From contig JAFXAD010000052.1 in the NCBI GenBank assembly GCA_017522065.1, positions 1 to 64,000 of the forward strand: a DNA stretch of 64,000 nt. The letters run 5' to 3'. Both the position numbers and the translations under genes were made by a program. Numbering within the stretch: the stretch's first letter is position 1; each line of letters begins with the position of its first letter. Below the pieces are notes generated by a model, which was given only the letters and a program-made list of their open reading frames with translations, was not told the origin of the DNA and searched no databases. Shown piece by piece: positions 21,520-31,719 of this stretch. The DNA comes from Bacteroidales bacterium (lineage in GTDB: Bacteria; Bacteroidota; Bacteroidia; Bacteroidales; P3).

Positions 21520-24204
21520 ATGCTCAACGACTTCCTTATCCGCGCAAGCTACCCCAATTATTTCATGGTCAAAAAATATGCCGACCTCGGCAGGGAAATA
21601 TTCAACAAAAACATCGAAGACAAAGACAACCAACTCAAAGGCAACAAACCTGGCACCGTAATCTACAACCTCGACGACGGCTCGCAACACGAATTTCCTC
21701 CTCGTTGGTACGACATGTACTACCTGCTCAGGCAGCACGGCGACGACCGACGGAGGCATCTCGAACTTCTGCTCCGAGAACATTATGGCGATGACCTCTA
21801 CGATTCCAGTTCGCAATCAAAAAAACAGACAATCCCCGAATTGGAAAAAATACGCGACGACTTCCGTCAACAATGCATCGACTACGTAAAATCTAACAAG
21901 CTCATCAACTCGCCCGACTTAATCACTACTCTTGTCGATGGTGAATTTACCGACGAGCAAATCAGCTACAAGGGTAGGATGCTCCTCGACCTCACTCGCA
22001 ACTGCTACCCCGTCCCGGACTTCTGCATACTTACCGCCAACGCATTCCTGAAAAAAGACCAACTGCCCGCACTTCTTGAACAGGCTATCGCTAATCTCGA
22101 AATCATGACGGCCTACAAACTCGGCAGCTCTAAAGCTCCGCTGGTCTTCGCTATCCGATGTGCTATGCCGCAATACATACCAGGTCTGATGCCGACTTTG
22201 CTCAATATCGGTGTGACTCGCGACGCCTACGCCGGACTACGCCTTCACCACGTGGACTCCATGGCCAACAGGGTATACCTCAGCACCTTGCATACCATCT
22301 GCGAAATGCTTTCCATCGAACGGAAATACGAACGCAATGATATCGAACTGAGCACCGACGAACAACTGGCTCGCATTCATGCCATGGAACAGGCCATCGA
22401 GAACGCACGCGACGATGGCAAGCGACTCCTGACCGACGCTCACTATCAGGCCCTGAAACTTGTCGAATACGTGCGCGACTTCTACAACGAAAACCAGGAC
22501 CTCATCCTCACCTTCATGCAAGGCAAACAGGCCTACCCCTCTCTCATCCTGCAACGCATGGTTTGGACCATCGGCAACGAAGAATCCTATCCCGGTGTCC
22601 TCTACAGCCATCACAGCAGAACAGGACAAGGACGACAGGTCGAAAGCTATCGCAACATCTTTGGCGAAGAAATCATGACGGGTGACGTGACTTCCATCGA
22701 CATAGCCTATTCCAACCGTAACGAGATAAAACACAACTATCCGGCTGTGTTCCATTTCGACCCTCTGCTCGACTCGCTCGAACGCAAACACAAATCGCCC
22801 GTAACCATCGAATTCGCCGTAGAAACACGCCCACAAAAGACAAGCCTCTTTGCCGTCCTGCAGCTGAACCAGTCCGAAATGACTGGACGCGCAGCTCTCA
22901 TTTCTTCCATCGACATGCTTGAACACGGCACCATCGAGGAACACGACGTCACGAACCTCATCAAGCCGTACCATCTGCGACAGATTGTAAGCAACTCCAT
23001 CGACGACCGCTCCATGTCTCGACTCGACTTCTTCGGACGCGGACTGAGCGTTCTTCCTCGCACCGCCATAACAGCAACGCTCTGTTTCTCCGCTCAAAAA
23101 GCACAGGAACTGAAGAAAAACGGAACTGCCGTATGCCTGTGCCAGGAACGCTTCGTCCCTGAAGACACCATTACGCTGGGCGAAATCGATGCCATCCTCA
23201 GCATGACTCCCGCTGCAATACACGTCGTTACAGCCTGCCGCGGATACGGCATACCCGCACTCATGAACCTGCAAAGCTACGGTATACGCAAGGAAGGCAA
23301 CTGCCTGATAAACGCCGACGGACTAAGGCTGAACGAATTGGACGCTGTCACCATCTCAAGCAAACATCAGACCATCTATAAAGGCGTCGCCGATTTCAAG
23401 CCGGCTCGTTTCACGAAATACATGAACGGCTCCCCCGTAAAGCTCGAACCCGACGAAGTCCAATTCTTCGAGGAAATGAAGAAGGCCTATTCAAAATACC
23501 AGTCGATAGTAACCTCCGACAAGGCTGCCCTAATCTCCGATATCAACAAGCTTGCCCGACTTATCCGTTGCGACCTGCAGGACAAACCTGAGACTGCACG
23601 CAATATCGTAAACACCTGGTACAGTGACAATGCCGACCTTTACATCAAACAAGTGCTCGAAAGCAAAATGGGCGACCACCAAGACCAGTCGCGTGTATTC
23701 AACCTGCTCTCAAACGACCGCAAAGTCGATTTCTTCAGACGCGCCTCTTCCAAATGTTTGGAGAACGGACTCAACGGACTGAAAGCCGGCTCTTTCATGC
23801 TCGGACGTTTCGTGGCAAAACCATTGCCGACTTCAATATGGAACCTCCTGAGCGACAAAACCGTAGCTTTTCTGCTCAACGAATACGTACTCTACGAAAA
23901 ATACCTGCACGTGCTCGAGGAGGTCGGCGAAATCAAACTCGCCAGAGCCCACTCAAAAATAGAGACCGAAGGTATCGACAACATGATTATCAACAACTTC
24001 GATCTCTACATATTCATCACCCTGCTCGACTCGACTCACGACTGGGCTAACGTGGCACGCGAACTGGAACTAATGGAACACCAAGACAACACTCACCTGC
24101 TGGTGGAAAAACTCAGCCACCCTATCGACGAAATCTTCGACACGACGAAGTCTTGGGTCCTCTACGAAATAGAAAACAACAGGAAAATCAACAACGGACA
24201 ATAA
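21520..24204 (+). CDS. Pyruvate-phosphate-dikinase-like protein lacking the PEP/pyruvate barrel
   Basis: 894 residues. Residues ~160-490 match the PPDK nucleotide-binding domain: PVPDFCILT, then FAIRCAMPQYIPGLMPTLLN for the usual SVRSGA-MPGMMDTILN, then GVLYSHHSRTGQG. Residues ~510-630 match the phosphohistidine domain, with IHVVTACRGYGIPAL aligning to TSHAAVVARGMG; the phospho-acceptor His is kept as His568. The N-terminal GGKGxNL ATP signature is not seen, and the C-terminal TIM barrel is replaced by ~260 mainly helical residues. It cannot be an ordinary PPDK. A phosphotransfer or regulatory role is possible. It lies 12 bases after the S41 gene and converges on folE with a 16-base gap. Confidence 0.75.
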   Translation: MLNDFLIRASYPNYFMVKKYADLGREIFNKNIEDKDNQLKGNKPGTVIYNLDDGSQHEFPPRWYDMYYLLRQHGDDRRRHLELLLREHYGDDLYDSSSQSKKQTIPELEKIRDDFRQQCIDYVKSNKLINSPDLITTLVDGEFTDEQISYKGRMLLDLTRNCYPVPDFCILTANAFLKKDQLPALLEQAIANLEIMTAYKLGSSKAPLVFAIRCAMPQYIPGLMPTLLNIGVTRDAYAGLRLHHVDSMANRVYLSTLHTICEMLSIERKYERNDIELSTDEQLARIHAMEQAIENARDDGKRLLTDAHYQALKLVEYVRDFYNENQDLILTFMQGKQAYPSLILQRMVWTIGNEESYPGVLYSHHSRTGQGRQVESYRNIFGEEIMTGDVTSIDIAYSNRNEIKHNYPAVFHFDPLLDSLERKHKSPVTIEFAVETRPQKTSLFAVLQLNQSEMTGRAALISSIDMLEHGTIEEHDVTNLIKPYHLRQIVSNSIDDRSMSRLDFFGRGLSVLPRTAITATLCFSAQKAQELKKNGTAVCLCQERFVPEDTITLGEIDAILSMTPAAIHVVTACRGYGIPALMNLQSYGIRKEGNCLINADGLRLNELDAVTISSKHQTIYKGVADFKPARFTKYMNGSPVKLEPDEVQFFEEMKKAYSKYQSIVTSDKAALISDINKLARLIRCDLQDKPETARNIVNTWYSDNADLYIKQVLESKMGDHQDQSRVFNLLSNDRKVDFFRRASSKCLENGLNGLKAGSFMLGRFVAKPLPTSIWNLLSDKTVAFLLNEYVLYEKYLHVLEEVGEIKLARAHSKIETEGIDNMIINNFDLYIFITLLDSTHDWANVARELELMEHQDNTHLLVEKLSHPIDEIFDTTKSWVLYEIENNRKINNGQ

Positions 24205-24220
24205 AACGCCCGCACAGCCA

Positions 24221-24826
24221 TCAATGCAAATCGACCCCGATAATGTGCATGAACTCTTCGCGGGTTTTAGGGCTGTTGAGGAATGCTCCAGTGAAGTCCG
24301 ATGTCGTCGTGACCGAATTCTGTTTCTGCACACCTCGCATAGACATGCACATGTGCTGAGCCTCAATCACAACAGCCACACCTAAAGGCTGCAAAGTGTC
24401 CTGTATACAATCCTTTATCTGTTTCGTTAGCCGTTCCTGAACCTGCAGACGACGCGCGTATGCGTCGACAATTCGGGGTATTTTCGACAAGCCGACAATC
24501 GTTCCGTTAGGAATATAAGCCACGTGTGCCTTGCCAACAAATGGGACCATGTGGTGTTCACACAACGAATACAGCTCGATATCCTTGACGACAACCATCT
24601 GTTTATAATCCTCATGGAACATGGCCGATCTCAGAATCTCTTCCGGATCGAGGTCATATCCGTTTGTAAAGAACAGCATCGCTTTGGCAATGCGTTCGGG
24701 CGATTTTAGCAGTCCCTCACGCTGGGGATTCTCACCGAGAAGGCGAATAATCTCTTTATAATGCGATGCCAGTTCAGATACACATCTCTCGTCGTACTGG
24801 TCAATTTTCAGGTAACCTTTATCCAT
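24221..24826 (-). CDS. folE: GTP cyclohydrolase I
   Basis: FolE converts GTP to 7,8-dihydroneopterin triphosphate, the first step toward folate. The 201 residues include the zinc-binding CEHH motif ([19 protein letters not shown]) and the second zinc cysteine in HMCMSMRG, which marks the zinc-dependent type IA enzyme. [24 protein letters not shown] and the closing TREEFMHII are family signatures. The start at 24826 gives the usual length. Confidence 0.97.
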   Translation of the reverse strand: MDKGYLKIDQYDERCVSELASHYKEIIRLLGENPQREGLLKSPERIAKAMLFFTNGYDLDPEEILRSAMFHEDYKQMVVVKDIELYSLCEHHMVPFVGKAHVAYIPNGTIVGLSKIPRIVDAYARRLQVQERLTKQIKDCIQDTLQPLGVAVVIEAQHMCMSMRGVQKQNSVTTTSDFTGAFLNSPKTREEFMHIIGVDLH

Positions 24827-24901
24827 TTTTATATTTAAAATTATATATTATTTTCTTCTAAATCTTAACGATAGGTCTTAATAAATCTAACAGCCTATTC
24901 A

Positions 24902-26089
24902 TCATTCTATTTCCAGCAAAAGTCCTTTAAGGTACTCTCCCTCCGGGTGATATATACTGACCGGGTGATCCATGGCATGCGGAAGTTGACGCACAACGCG
25001 AACCTTGCGCCCGGCAAGTGCCGAAGAGGTAAACACCATGGTCTGGAAATCGTCACGACTTACAGCCTGCGAGCAGCTGAACGTGAACAGAAGTCCTCCC
25101 TTGCGTATTTTCCCGATAGCTTTCTGATTGATACTGCGATAGCCCTTCAATCCTTGTTGCAACGAACGGTGGTTTTTGGCAAATGCAGGCGGATCCAGTA
25201 TTACAAGATCAAACGAATCATCGATAGTGTCTAAATATTTCAGCACATCGGCCACAACACCTTTATGCCTACTGGCCGCACTTTCCTCGCCAAAATTCAA
25301 GGCTACATTTCTATTGCACAGGTCGATAGCCTTCTTGGATATGTCAACAGTCTCAACATATTCAGCACCTCCATGAAGAGCGGCGAGCGAGAAGCCTCCA
25401 GTATATCCAAAGCAGTTCAGCACACGATGCCCTTCTGCCAGGCTGCCGACCAGTTGGCGATTTTCACGTTGGTCCACAAAAAAACCCGTCTTTTGTCCCT
25501 CGAAAAAGTTTATCCTCAACCTGATACCATTCTCCATCACCTCGCGTTCCTCGACCTTCTCACCCCACAGATATCCATCATTGCATCCTCCGGGAACAGT
25601 GGTACTGCTCTTGTCGAATATGCTTTTAATGCCATAGTTACCCATGAGTTCCACAAACATTTCCGACAGTTGCGGGAAAATACGATGCATTCCGACACTA
25701 TGAGCCTGCATAACGAGAGTCCCATTATACCAATCGCATATCAATCCTGGCAAACTGTCGCCCTCGCCATTGACAACCCTGAACACCGTATTCTCATCGC
25801 CTTCAAAGAAGCCCATCCGTTTACGATACTCAATAGCCGACTTCAACAACTGCTTGAAGTAGTCTGCACCAACATCCTCTTTGTCAAACGACAGTACCTT
25901 GCATATAATTGAATCATTCTGATAGTGTCCCGTTGCAAGCCAACGTCCGTCAGAGGAATAGACATCGACAATATCACCTTCTGCAGGAGCACCGTCAATC
26001 CGTTTCACTGCACCCGAAAAAATCCACGGATGCCTACGCATCACGGCCTTGTCCTTGCCAGCATTCAGTATCAGGCGGGCTCTATTCAT
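24902..26089 (-). CDS. rlmI: Class I SAM-dependent rRNA methyltransferase, RlmI family
   Basis: The RlmI family makes 5-methylcytosine in 23S rRNA (C1962 in E. coli). The 395 residues start with a PUA-type domain (ILNAGKDKAVMRRHPWIFSGAV), then a central domain with INFFEGQKTGFFVDQRENR, then the Rossmann fold with NCFGYTGGFSLAAL and the motif IV LDPPAFAK. FSCSQAVSRDDF supplies the conserved cysteine. The start overlaps the rpe stop by four bases (ATGA), so it is translated after rpe. Confidence 0.92.
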   Translation of the reverse strand: MNRARLILNAGKDKAVMRRHPWIFSGAVKRIDGAPAEGDIVDVYSSDGRWLATGHYQNDSIICKVLSFDKEDVGADYFKQLLKSAIEYRKRMGFFEGDENTVFRVVNGEGDSLPGLICDWYNGTLVMQAHSVGMHRIFPQLSEMFVELMGNYGIKSIFDKSSTTVPGGCNDGYLWGEKVEEREVMENGIRLRINFFEGQKTGFFVDQRENRQLVGSLAEGHRVLNCFGYTGGFSLAALHGGAEYVETVDISKKAIDLCNRNVALNFGEESAASRHKGVVADVLKYLDTIDDSFDLVILDPPAFAKNHRSLQQGLKGYRSINQKAIGKIRKGGLLFTFSCSQAVSRDDFQTMVFTSSALAGRKVRVVRQLPHAMDHPVSIYHPEGEYLKGLLLEIE

Positions 26090-26730
26090 CGCTTCAAATC
26101 AATAATAGTCTGCAAAGGATCCTGTGATTTGAACACCGCGTTGCCGGCGACAAGCACGTCGGCTCCCGACGCATACAATTTCGATGCATTGTTCAGGTTC
26201 ACACCGCCGTCGACCTCGATCAGGCACTCCGGATTCTTTCTCTCGCACAATTCTTTGAGTTTGACCACCTTGTCAAACGTGTTTTCTATAAATTTCTGGC
26301 CGCCAAATCCCGGATTAACCGACATAAGCAGCACAAGGTCACAGATTTGTATCGTGTCTTCGAGAAGAGCGACCGGCGTATGCGGATTCAGCACAACTCC
26401 GCACTTCATGCCTGCATCCTTTATGGCGTGCAACGTGCGGTCCAGATGTGTACATGCCTCATAATGCACAGTCAATATATCGGCACCAGCCTCCTTGAAA
26501 TCCGCCACATAGCGTCCGGGATCCATAATCATCAGATGAACATCCAAAGGTTTACGGGCATGTTTCTTTATATGTTTCACAACTGGTTGTCCGAATGATA
26601 TATTGGGAACGAAAATCCCGTCCATAACATCTACATGAAGCCAGTCGCATTCGCTGGCATTCAACATCTCTATATCTCGCTGCAAATTGCCGAAATCTGC
26701 CGACAACAACGATGGTGACAATAGTTTCAT
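26086..26730 (-). CDS. rpe: Ribulose-phosphate 3-epimerase
   Basis: Rpe interconverts ribulose-5-phosphate and xylulose-5-phosphate in the pentose phosphate pathway. The 214 residues begin LSPSLLSADFGNL and contain HVDVMDGIFVPNISFG, DVHLMI, VHYEA, LVLLMSVNPGFGGQKF and the closing VDGGVNL and AGNAVF, all expected of the TIM-barrel enzyme. The start at 26730 is preferred to 26769 because the extra 13 residues are not part of the family. It is coupled to rlmI downstream. Confidence 0.97.
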   Translation of the reverse strand: MKLLSPSLLSADFGNLQRDIEMLNASECDWLHVDVMDGIFVPNISFGQPVVKHIKKHARKPLDVHLMIMDPGRYVADFKEAGADILTVHYEACTHLDRTLHAIKDAGMKCGVVLNPHTPVALLEDTIQICDLVLLMSVNPGFGGQKFIENTFDKVVKLKELCERKNPECLIEVDGGVNLNNASKLYASGADVLVAGNAVFKSQDPLQTIIDLKR

Positions 26731-26773
26731 ATAGTTAAGATTAAAGTAAAAGTCTCTCCAAATTATCAATTCA

Positions 26774-27658
26774 CTACATTTTCAACTTCTCAAAATTCCT
26801 ACCATACACGCCCTGTGTTTTCGAAACAGATATAAACGCATCTTTATCAATGCGGTGTATGATATGCATGACATTGGTTTTGTCCGTTTTGTGGGCAAGA
26901 ATCATGAGCACTTTTATTGACTGGTGGGTATATCCGCCCTCGCCGTCAAGCAGCGTGACGCCGCGTCCGATTTCCGAAGTGATGGCATCGCCTATCTCCT
27001 TGTTCTTTGACGAAAACACAAGAATCTGATACGATTGTTTGTTGCCGTCGAGCACCATGTCGAGAACGTATGTCATGGTAACCATCACGACATATCCGAA
27101 TACCACATTTTCAATCTTGTACGACACAAAATACGAACTGCCGATAATGAAAATGTCAAGATACATGATAACCTTTCCCGGCGAAACATTGTAGAACTTG
27201 GACAATATCAATGCTATAATGTCGGTACCACCACTGTTTCCTCCCATCGAGAATGCAAGACCTATACCACCGCCACACAAAGCTCCTCCTATGATTGCGC
27301 ACATGAATCCTCCAAACTGGTCCACATCAAAAAGATTCTCCACATGAAGACCCTGTTGCCACAATATGAAGAATGCCGACGACATGACGATTCCATAAAT
27401 CGTGTTCGCTCCAAACTGGGAACCTAAAACCTTGAAACCTATCAATACCAGAATGGCATTAATGACCAGGTTCATAACACCAATTGGAATATGCAGTCCA
27501 ACAGCATAATAGAGCACTGACGATATACCGCTGACGCCACCGCCCACAATCTTTGCCGGAAGCATGAACGCTGACCACGCAAAGGTGTAGGTAGCGATTC
27601 CAAACGTAATGATTATGTAAGATAAAATCAGTTTTGATTTGTTTTCAAATATATGCAT
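26774..27658 (-). CDS. YitT-family membrane protein (DUF161 + DUF2179)
   Basis: A 294-residue protein with about five to six membrane helices in the first 200 residues (motifs FMLPAKIVGGGVSGISS and SMGGNSGGTDIIALIL) and a soluble C-terminal DUF2179 domain (YQILVFSSKNKEIGDAI... GRGVTLLDGEGGYT). YitT-like proteins are widespread in Bacteroidetes and Firmicutes; the transported substrate is not known. It is 43 bases upstream of rpe on the same strand. Confidence 0.88.
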   Translation of the reverse strand: MHIFENKSKLILSYIIITFGIATYTFAWSAFMLPAKIVGGGVSGISSVLYYAVGLHIPIGVMNLVINAILVLIGFKVLGSQFGANTIYGIVMSSAFFILWQQGLHVENLFDVDQFGGFMCAIIGGALCGGGIGLAFSMGGNSGGTDIIALILSKFYNVSPGKVIMYLDIFIIGSSYFVSYKIENVVFGYVVMVTMTYVLDMVLDGNKQSYQILVFSSKNKEIGDAITSEIGRGVTLLDGEGGYTHQSIKVLMILAHKTDKTNVMHIIHRIDKDAFISVSKTQGVYGRNFEKLKM

Positions 27659-27711
27659 ATTAATTTGAATATTAAATGTTAGAATTTATTTTTTGTTTTT
27701 GTCGACAAGCA

Positions 27712-28380
27712 TCAGGCATAGTTTCTTGCACCGAAAATGGACGAGCCGACCCTGACGAGCGTGGCACCTTCTTCGATTGCGATTCTGTAGTCGTGACTCA
27801 TACCCATCGATATCTCGCGGAAGCAGTCCTGCCCCTTGAAATAGTCATTTTTGAGGAGTGTGAAGATGTTCTTCAAATTAGCGAACTCCGAGCGCACCTT
27901 GTCCATGTTGTCAGTATTTGTCGCCATACCCATAACGCCACATATACGGACATTACACATAGACTTGAACTCTTCAGATTCAAGCAGATGGCGTGCCTCA
28001 TCTATGTCGAGTCCGAATTTTGTCTCCTCGGAAGCAATATGAAACTGCAGCAGGCAATCAATGACTCTGCCGTTCTTCTTGCCTTCCTTTTCGACAGCCG
28101 ACAGCAACTGCAGCGAGTCGATACTATGGATCAGACTGACAAACGGAGCAATATACTTCACCTTGTTTGTTTGCAAATGGCCAATAAAATGCCATTCGAT
28201 GTCTGTGGGCAGGACTGCATGTTTGTCACGCATTTCCAGTGCTTTGTTTTCCCCAAACAGACGTTGTCCGGCATCGTAGGCCTCTTGCAGCATCTCGACA
28301 GGCTTGGTCTTCGAAACTGCAATAAGGCGAACGTTCGACGGGACTGTAGATAATATTTTAAGGATGTTTTCTTTAACCAT
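27712..28380 (-). CDS. yggS: Pyridoxal-phosphate homeostasis protein, YggS family
   Basis: A 222-residue single-domain PLP-binding barrel that buffers free pyridoxal phosphate and affects amino-acid metabolism. The PLP lysine is Lys24 in AVSKTKP. Other signatures are FGENKALEMRDK, WHFIGHLQTNKVKYI, the glycine-rich GVMGMATNTD and SMGMSHDYRIAIEEGATLVRVGSSIFG at the C-terminus. It diverges from topB, with 166 bases between them. Confidence 0.95.
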   Translation of the reverse strand: MVKENILKILSTVPSNVRLIAVSKTKPVEMLQEAYDAGQRLFGENKALEMRDKHAVLPTDIEWHFIGHLQTNKVKYIAPFVSLIHSIDSLQLLSAVEKEGKKNGRVIDCLLQFHIASEETKFGLDIDEARHLLESEEFKSMCNVRICGVMGMATNTDNMDKVRSEFANLKNIFTLLKNDYFKGQDCFREISMGMSHDYRIAIEEGATLVRVGSSIFGARNYA

Positions 28381-28546
28381 TTTTTTAAATTATAATAAAT
28401 AATAACGACATCATAAGACATATATTTTTCCAGACACAATTTTTTTTTGAAACAAACGTTTTGGGTGATAAAAATTGTAATAAAACCATTTCAGTTTCGT
28501 CTGAATCCCTGTAATTCACTACTGCATTAACACACCACCGTATCCA

Positions 28547-30481
28547 ATGATTGTCTGCATAGCCGAAAAACCAAGTGTCGCAAAAGAAATAGCCAAAATC
28601 CTCGGAGCCAACAGTTCCCACGATGGGTATATGGAAGGCAATGGCTATCAAGTGACGTGGACTTTCGGCCACCTCTGCACCCTCAAAGAGCCTCACGACT
28701 ATACCGAGCAATGGAAACCTTGGGCCTTGAGCAGACTACCAATGATCCCTCAACGATTCGGCATAAAACTCATCGACAACAAGACCTACGAAAAACAGTT
28801 CCACACCATTGAGACGCTAATGAAAAACGCCGAGGAAATCGTCAATTGCGGTGATGCCGGTCAAGAAGGCGAACTGATACAACGATGGGTGATGCAAAAA
28901 GCAGGTGCCAAATGTCCTGTCAAACGCCTATGGGTCTCCTCGCTGACAGAAGAGGCTATACGCGAAGGCTTTAAAAACCTCAAACCGCAAAACGACTATC
29001 AATCGCTCTACGAAGCCGGCCTCTGCCGCGCCATTGGCGACTGGCTGCTCGGCATGAACGCCACAAGGCTCTACACCCTAAAATACCGCACCGAACGCGG
29101 GCAGGTGCTCTCCATCGGAAGGGTGCAGACCCCTACCCTCGCCCTCATCGTCAAACGCCAACTCGAAATACAGAACTTCAAACCGGAACAATACTGGGTT
29201 CTGTCGACAATCTATCGCAACACGCTTTTCACCCTGCAAAGCAATGACGACGAGGACGCCGAGGAATCGCAAACGAAAAAAAACAGCAAAGGTCGAATAA
29301 CCAACGAAGCCGAAGGTCAGGCTGCGCTCGACTCAATTCGCAACAACGACTTCGAAGTGACTTCTATTGCCAAGAAGAACAGCAACGAAGCGCCTCCACG
29401 CCTCTTCGACCTGACAAGTCTCCAGGTCGAATGCAACAAGAAATTCAGCTTCTCCGCCGACGAAACTCTTAAATACATTCAAAGTCTCTACGAAAAGAAA
29501 CTGACGACCTATCCGCGTGTCGACACCACATTCCTCAGCGACGACATCTATCCCAAATGCCCGACCATCCTCAAAGGTCTCGTTCCCTACTCTGCACTCA
29601 CAGCACCTCTTCTCGGGAAAAAACTACCCAAAAGCAAGAAAGTGTTCGACAACAGCAAAGTTACCGACCACCATGCAATTATCCCAACAGGTGTTAACCC
29701 CAGCAACGGCGACTTGACCATCAACGAGAAAAGAGTTTTCGACCTTGTGGCACGACACTTCATAGCAGTCTTCTATAACGACTGCAAAGTCGCCACGACA
29801 ACCGTATCCGGAAAGGTTGAATGCAACAGCGAAACATCTTCATCCAAAAACAAAAAACTCACATTCAAGGCCACCGGAAAACAGATTACAGAACCCGGAT
29901 GGCGAGTATGTTTTGGCAAATGGGTTGAAGAGAACGGCAGCTGGCATCAGGAAAAGAAAGAGAACCACAATTCCAACCCCGACAACGACCCAAACGAAAG
30001 TCAGAATGCCGACAACGCACAAGAAGACAACATGCTCCCACCCTTTGAGAAAGGCGAACATGGCCCGCACAATCCGACACTTGCCGAGAAATGGACAACT
30101 CCACCAAAACCATACACCGAAGCAACGCTACTGCGTGCCATGGAGACGGCCGGACGCTTTGTCGACAACGACGAACTGCGCGACGCCTTGAAGGAGAACG
30201 GAATCGGCAGACCTTCTACCAGGGCCGCTATAATTGAAACGTTATTCAAACGAGGATACATACAAAAAGTACGCAAATCGCTGAATGCTACCGAGACAGG
30301 CATAAAACTAATCGGCATAATCCAGGAAGAGCTGCTGAAAAGTGCCGAACTCACAGGACAATGGGAGAAAAAACTGCGCGACATCGAAGCTCACCGCTAC
30401 GACGCTCACCAGTTTATAGATGAATTGAAAATAATGGTATCGCAAATAGTACAAGACGTTATGCGCGACAACACAAACTGA
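28547..30481 (+). CDS. topB: DNA topoisomerase III
   Basis: Type IA topoisomerase that decatenates and relaxes negatively supercoiled DNA. The 644 residues start with the TOPRIM domain (VCIAEKPSVAKEIAKIL ... NCGDAGQEGELI). The active tyrosine is Tyr322 in TTYPRVDT, and the gate domain has DHHAIIPTG. GIGRPSTRAAIIETLFKRGYI is the usual C-terminal block. Two polar low-complexity segments (around 235-248 and 467-490, rich in Asn/Asp/Gln) are inserted, and there are no C-terminal zinc fingers. The gene ends in a shared bidirectional terminator. Confidence 0.96.
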   Translation: MIVCIAEKPSVAKEIAKILGANSSHDGYMEGNGYQVTWTFGHLCTLKEPHDYTEQWKPWALSRLPMIPQRFGIKLIDNKTYEKQFHTIETLMKNAEEIVNCGDAGQEGELIQRWVMQKAGAKCPVKRLWVSSLTEEAIREGFKNLKPQNDYQSLYEAGLCRAIGDWLLGMNATRLYTLKYRTERGQVLSIGRVQTPTLALIVKRQLEIQNFKPEQYWVLSTIYRNTLFTLQSNDDEDAEESQTKKNSKGRITNEAEGQAALDSIRNNDFEVTSIAKKNSNEAPPRLFDLTSLQVECNKKFSFSADETLKYIQSLYEKKLTTYPRVDTTFLSDDIYPKCPTILKGLVPYSALTAPLLGKKLPKSKKVFDNSKVTDHHAIIPTGVNPSNGDLTINEKRVFDLVARHFIAVFYNDCKVATTTVSGKVECNSETSSSKNKKLTFKATGKQITEPGWRVCFGKWVEENGSWHQEKKENHNSNPDNDPNESQNADNAQEDNMLPPFEKGEHGPHNPTLAEKWTTPPKPYTEATLLRAMETAGRFVDNDELRDALKENGIGRPSTRAAIIETLFKRGYIQKVRKSLNATETGIKLIGIIQEELLKSAELTGQWEKKLRDIEAHRYDAHQFIDELKIMVSQIVQDVMRDNTN

Positions 30482-30523
30482 AGCAAGCCATATCAAATCG
30501 CAAAACAAAAGACAAAAAAAAAA

Positions 30524-30543
30524 AACGCCACATCTGTGGCGTT
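30524..30543. terminator. Bidirectional Rho-independent terminator between topB and the PepSY-like gene
   Basis: The stem AACGCCAC/GTGGCGTT with a four-base loop has a T run on its right (30544 onward) and an A run on its left (a T run on the minus strand). It can therefore stop both topB and the converging 30567-31634 gene. Confidence 0.9.
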
Positions 30544-30566
30544 ATTTTTTTTTCGGTCGGCATCGG

Positions 30567-31634
30567 TTACTGCACGTCTCTCTGGTCGAGAGGCTGAGCA
30601 AGCAGACCGGTGAACTTACCAGTGTTGTCAAACTCCATGCGGGTATACTTCAAAGTATGTCCTTCAGCCTTCTGGCTTACGACGACATAAGTATACGGTT
30701 TCGGTTTCTTGCCGTCAGCACCACGATATTTGGCATCATACTCGTACACAACCATTTTCTCCACTCTGAACTTCTCACCTTTGAACTTCTCTTTCAAATA
30801 CTTCATGATTGCACTGGTATAGCGTTCCTTGGCAAGGACCTTTCCTGTCTTGATCAGTTTCTCTTCGCTCATGCTGTACACAGCTTCGAATCTGTTTTTC
30901 TGATTGTTGGCATAATATGCCACACACTCGTCACCAGAACGCTCGTACCAGTCAGGACCGGCACTAAGACGCGTGGCGGGATAGCGTTTTGCGAAATTGG
31001 CTGCAATGGCATCGCTTGGCGTAAATGCCTCAACCTCGGGAACATCCTCAACCGGTTTGGGGCGTTTTTTGTTAGACTTCTTAGTCTTCGAAGTCTCTTC
31101 GTCAGAGGAGACATCTTCCGGATTGGAATGCGTGTAGTAGTCTTTCTTCACCACATCGGGGTCGGGAGCCGTCGAACGCTGCAGTTTTCCACGAGTGTCG
31201 AATATCATTTCGCAGTCCGATGCGCCAAGACCCTTCTTTACAATAATCATACGATAATAGTTGTCTCCGCTCATCTCTTCGATATATTCCGTCGAGCGGA
31301 TTCTGTAGCCAGGATAGTTGTTGACGAAATAGGTGTTCATCATTGTCGGGCACTCTTCGAGGCTTACAGGGAACGAACTGTATTGCCAGTCGCCATTAGC
31401 CGTAAAGAAGCAACGACCTTCTTGGCCATCAGTAACAAAATCAGCAATATACTGACCCGGTGCTTGATACCATGTCTTGACTTTATACGACTCGTATGTC
31501 TTCTCGAGGGTAAGCAGCACCGACTTGGGGACATCAGTCTCCTTGATCTTGTTTTGAGCCATAATGCTTAGCGGCAAGCACAACACGCTCAAACAAACAA
31601 TTAATTTCGAAACGTTGAATCTGTTCATCTTCAT
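30567..31634 (-). CDS. Exported PepSY-like (PF11396-type) repeat protein
   Basis: A 355-residue protein with a signal peptide (cleavage after SIMA, residue ~26). It has two PepSY-like regions (~30-150 and ~205-345), separated by a Lys/Glu-rich linker (SKTKKSNKKRPKPVED). The wording DVPKSVLLTLEKTYESYKVKTWYQ and the matching SDAIAANFAKRYPATRL are the repeating 'alpha helix then conserved W/Y' pattern of this family. Such proteins are common secreted or periplasmic proteins of Bacteroidales. Role unknown, perhaps inhibitory or chaperone-like. Confidence 0.75.
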   Translation of the reverse strand: MKMNRFNVSKLIVCLSVLCLPLSIMAQNKIKETDVPKSVLLTLEKTYESYKVKTWYQAPGQYIADFVTDGQEGRCFFTANGDWQYSSFPVSLEECPTMMNTYFVNNYPGYRIRSTEYIEEMSGDNYYRMIIVKKGLGASDCEMIFDTRGKLQRSTAPDPDVVKKDYYTHSNPEDVSSDEETSKTKKSNKKRPKPVEDVPEVEAFTPSDAIAANFAKRYPATRLSAGPDWYERSGDECVAYYANNQKNRFEAVYSMSEEKLIKTGKVLAKERYTSAIMKYLKEKFKGEKFRVEKMVVYEYDAKYRGADGKKPKPYTYVVVSQKAEGHTLKYTRMEFDNTGKFTGLLAQPLDQRDVQ

Positions 31635-31719
31635 ATCGTTTTTTTTTGTTTAGTGACCGGATAAGCTTTTTTATTGCACAAATCGGTCTATTTCTTCTGT
31701 GACGTACAAATGTCAGACT

